Assembly (NCBI GenBank): GCA_003224515.1
Contig: QHZC01000310.1
Coordinates: forward strand, 1 to 15,972
From: Acidobacteriota bacterium
GTDB taxonomy: Bacteria; Acidobacteriota; Terriglobia; Acidiferrales; UBA7541
Reading direction: 5' to 3'
DNA length: 15,972 bases
Part shown: positions 14,273 through 15,972 of the stretch, one piece after another
Position numbering within the stretch: the stretch's first letter is position 1
Layout: every line of letters starts with the position of its first letter
The notes under the pieces: model-generated
What the model was told of the DNA's origin: nothing
Seen by the model: the letters and a program-made list of their open reading frames with translations, nothing else
Databases searched by the model: none
Position numbers and translations under genes: made by a program

Positions 14273-14951
14273 CAAGAAATCATCAGCCCGATGGCGCATG
14301 ATCGTCGTTGGCGGGCACACGCGCAGCATTGGCAAGACGCAACTGGTGTGCGACGTGATCTCCGCCTTTCGCCCGGCGAACTGGATCGCGGGAAAGATCA
14401 CCCAGTATGGGCACGGCGTCTGCGCCCAGAATGGAGAGAATTGCGGTTGTGCACCCGATGAGCATGTCTGTGCGATCCACTGGGAGACCCAGCCGGACAC
14501 GGGAACGGACAGTGCACGTTTCCTGGCGGCTGGGGCACGGCGTTCGTTCTGGCTCAGAACCAAACAAGGATTTCTCGCGGAAGGTCTGCCGCTCCTGAGG
14601 GCTGCATTACAGGAAACACTCCCGGATGCTGTGGGGGAGTTGCCGCCGCTGATTGTGGAAAGCAATTCCTTGCTGCAATTCCTCAAACCCAGCTTGTATT
14701 TTGCCGTGGTCGATCCGGCCAAGGAAGATTTCAAGGATTCGGCTCGCATTGCTCTGGACCGCGCGGATGCTCTAGTGTTCCGGGGTTCGGCGGACACTTT
14801 CCCATCGATTGGACCAGTGTGGATGAAGCTTCCGGCACGTTTGCTCAAGGAGAAACCATCCGTGTCACAAGGTGAGGGTGAGCCTCTGCCCGAGCCGTTG
14901 CACTCGCTCGTTCAGCGAATGCTCGACGGGCCCGCAAGTGTTTCGATTTGA
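14259..14951 (+). CDS. P-loop NTPase with a four-cysteine cluster, coupled to lpxD
   Basis: A 230-residue protein with a Walker A motif VVGGHTRSIGKTQLV (residues 16-30, GGHTRSIGKT) as in MobB/CobB/SIMIBI-type NTPases. Immediately after the first helix comes H52-G-V-C55, then C62-x-C64 and C71 (CX6CXCX6C, with H52, H69 and H74 nearby), a plausible metal or Fe-S site. Later conserved-looking blocks are DTGTDSARFLAAGARRSFWL, PPLIVESNSLL (Walker B-like position) and VVDPAKEDFKDSARIALDRADALV. The start is TTG at 14259, supported by GAGGAAAA (14249-14256); it overlaps the lpxD end by 14 bp, so translation is probably coupled. An alternative start is ATG 14298. The function is unknown. Position after lpxL-like and lpxD genes suggests an envelope or cofactor-related role, which is inference. 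LpxK is an unlikely identity because its membrane anchor and signature are absent. Confidence 0.75.
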   Translation: MAGNDKKSSARWRMIVVGGHTRSIGKTQLVCDVISAFRPANWIAGKITQYGHGVCAQNGENCGCAPDEHVCAIHWETQPDTGTDSARFLAAGARRSFWLRTKQGFLAEGLPLLRAALQETLPDAVGELPPLIVESNSLLQFLKPSLYFAVVDPAKEDFKDSARIALDRADALVFRGSADTFPSIGPVWMKLPARLLKEKPSVSQGEGEPLPEPLHSLVQRMLDGPASVSI

Positions 14952-14984
14952 CAACGCGGAGCTGCGTGCATCGCATCTTAGCCG

Positions 14985-15013
14985 TTGACCGTCAGCACGA
15001 AGGCGGCGATAAT
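14985..15013 (+). promoter_or_regulatory. Sigma70-like promoter for squalene-hopene cyclase
   Basis: A -35 box TTGACC (14985-14990), exactly 17-bp spacer and -10 box GATAAT (15008-15013). This is the best promoter match in the window. Transcription would start near 15020, leaving a 5' UTR of about 140 nt before the ATG at 15163. It implies that the cyclase gene is transcribed separately from the lpx operon. Confidence 0.6.
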
Positions 15014-15162
15014 TTAGTAGTACTCGTGTTATTCGAACCCTAACCGCCGCGCCATTTTTGTGGGGAAGTGATACGCAGCACGGCAGTTAAGCTGATTCAA
15101 ATGTTGGCTGTCGAGGCCTGCTGGACATGCCAGCTTGAAGTTCCGCTCCGGGGGGAGCACTG

Positions 15163-15972
15163 ATGGCTTCATTCGCCCGAATGGGAGAAGAGATCCCCGT
15201 TGTACCTGTGCTTGTGCCGTCACAGGAACAGGACTGGGCGAAGCGCCTGGAAAAAACCATCGAGCGCGGCGCGAATCACCTCCTTTCCCTTCAAGCAGAG
15301 GAAGGATATTGGCAGGGCGAGCTCGAAGCGGACACCACCCTGGAATCCGATTACATCTATTACCTGCACGTTCTCGGAAAGGCCGATCCAGAGCGCATTG
15401 CCAAGCTGGCAAATTATGTGCGCCGCCGGCAGCTCGCCGATGGCGGCTGGTCCATCTATCCGGGCGGGCCTTCCGAGCAAGCGCGCCATATGCTGCAAGC
15501 GCGCGAGACCGTCGGTCGTCTCGGCGGCCTGGAGCACACGAATTCCTACGTGCGGTTCTACCTGGCGTTGGTCGGTGCTGTCGGGTGGGAACTCGTTCCG
15601 TCGATTCCGCCGGAGTTGATGCTCCTGCCGAATTGGTTCTATTTCAACATTTACGAGATGTCTTCCTGGACGCGCGGCATCGTGATTCCCATGGCCATCC
15701 TGTCCTCGCTGCGGCCCGAATGGCGCTTGCCCGAGCGCGCCCGAGTCGACGAATTGTTCAAGGACCCCACGCGAAAGACCGCGGCGTTCGATTGGAGCAA
15801 GCAGCTCCTTTCCTGGAAAAACGTTTTCCTGGCTTTGGATCGTGGGTTGAAGCTCTACGAAAAATTGCCCTGGAAGCCGCTGCGCCAGCGCGCGTTGCGC
15901 GAAGCGAAGTCCTGGATGCTGAATCACATCGAACGAACCGAGGGCCTTGCCGCGATCTACCCGGCGATGATG
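15163..15972 (+). CDS. shc: Squalene-hopene cyclase, N-terminal 270 residues, with an internal deletion (runs off the window)
   Basis: Membrane-associated triterpene cyclase that converts squalene to hopene, the first step to hopanoids. Two QW-type motifs are visible, QAEEGYW (Q44-W50) and QLADGGW (Q90-W96), with ESDYIYYLHVLG between them. Family blocks PPELMLLPNWFYFNIYEMSSWTRGIVIPM (about 149-177, given here in part: PPELMLLPNWFYFNIY then EMSSWTRGI) and LPERARV follow. The catalytic DxDD motif would lie beyond the window end. GGPSE (101-105) continues directly as QARHMLQARE, whereas cyclases have about 20 more residues (a helix containing an AY-ALK motif) at this point, so a deletion of roughly 57-60 bp in frame is likely. 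ATG at 15163 has GGGGGAG (15150-15156). The fold is an alpha-alpha barrel, so loss of a helix is probably harmful unless it is an assembly artefact. Confidence 0.92.
   Translation, partial: MASFARMGEEIPVVPVLVPSQEQDWAKRLEKTIERGANHLLSLQAEEGYWQGELEADTTLESDYIYYLHVLGKADPERIAKLANYVRRRQLADGGWSIYPGGPSEQARHMLQARETVGRLGGLEHTNSYVRFYLALVGAVGWELVPSIPPELMLLPNWFYFNIYEMSSWTRGIVIPMAILSSLRPEWRLPERARVDELFKDPTRKTAAFDWSKQLLSWKNVFLALDRGLKLYEKLPWKPLRQRALREAKSWMLNHIERTEGLAAIYPAMM

Noticed and set aside
15025..15055. ATTCGAACCCTA considered as a tRNA T-arm
   Set aside because: No matching acceptor stem, D arm or anticodon arm at the required distances on either strand.
15220..15927. Long minus-strand open frame (235 codons) opposite squalene-hopene cyclase
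   Set aside because: Antisense of a strongly recognisable gene; GC-rich codon bias creates the open frame.

Overview
The window looks like chromosomal DNA of a Gram-negative, lipid A-making, hopanoid-making bacterium with moderately high GC. My best guess is Acidobacteriota. The guess rests on remembered resemblance of several proteins (the membrane-anchored methyltransferase, the cupredoxin with a trailing beta-sandwich, the receiver/carboxypeptidase-regulatory-like fusion, the P-loop protein beside LpxD) to families common in that phylum. No database search was possible. I see no rRNA, tRNA, CRISPR array, transposase, integrase or prophage gene.

Layout. 25-4554 (+): TetR-type regulator, a heptanucleotide tandem repeat, a membrane-anchored SAM-methyltransferase, a frameshifted FAD oxidoreductase, a frameshifted UPF0104-type membrane protein behind a good sigma70-like promoter, and nrdR coupled to it by a 4-bp overlap. 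4555-6998: a gene-poor, eroded stretch with a frameshifted receiver-domain fusion gene (-), a diverged direct repeat, an unidentified coding-like fragment and the last 24 codons of a GNAT acetyltransferase related to the intact-looking gene 2 kb away. 6999-10664: a small exported GY-repeat protein, an exported type-1 copper protein, a two-domain GNAT acetyltransferase (-) and a membrane-anchored alpha/beta hydrolase with Asn in place of the nucleophile. 10626-12317 (-): an ArnT-type glycosyltransferase whose 3' end overlaps the hydrolase. 12414-15972 (+): an outer-membrane lipid cluster made of a LpxL/HtrB-like acyltransferase, lpxD, a P-loop protein with a four-Cys cluster, and the start of squalene-hopene cyclase, which has its own promoter.

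Working together. The right third is a coherent envelope module: lipid A acylation (LpxD, LpxL-like), possible lipid A or undecaprenyl-linked sugar modification (ArnT-like) and hopanoid synthesis (SHC). The left part combines a regulator with redox, methyl-transfer and membrane functions plus control of ribonucleotide reductase by NrdR.

The most striking feature is damage. At least six of the protein genes carry a small internal deletion or a one-base shift at a position where the family is normally continuous. TetR, the acyltransferase and SHC lack about 14, 27 and 20 residues in frame; the FAD enzyme, the membrane protein and the receiver fusion are each shifted in the same direction, as if one base were missing. 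Either the assembly has a deletion error mode or the locus is eroding with strong deletion bias. This should be settled before any functional conclusion. I did not find a convincing new defence or mobile system; the best candidate for undescribed biology is the P-loop/four-Cys protein translationally coupled to lpxD.
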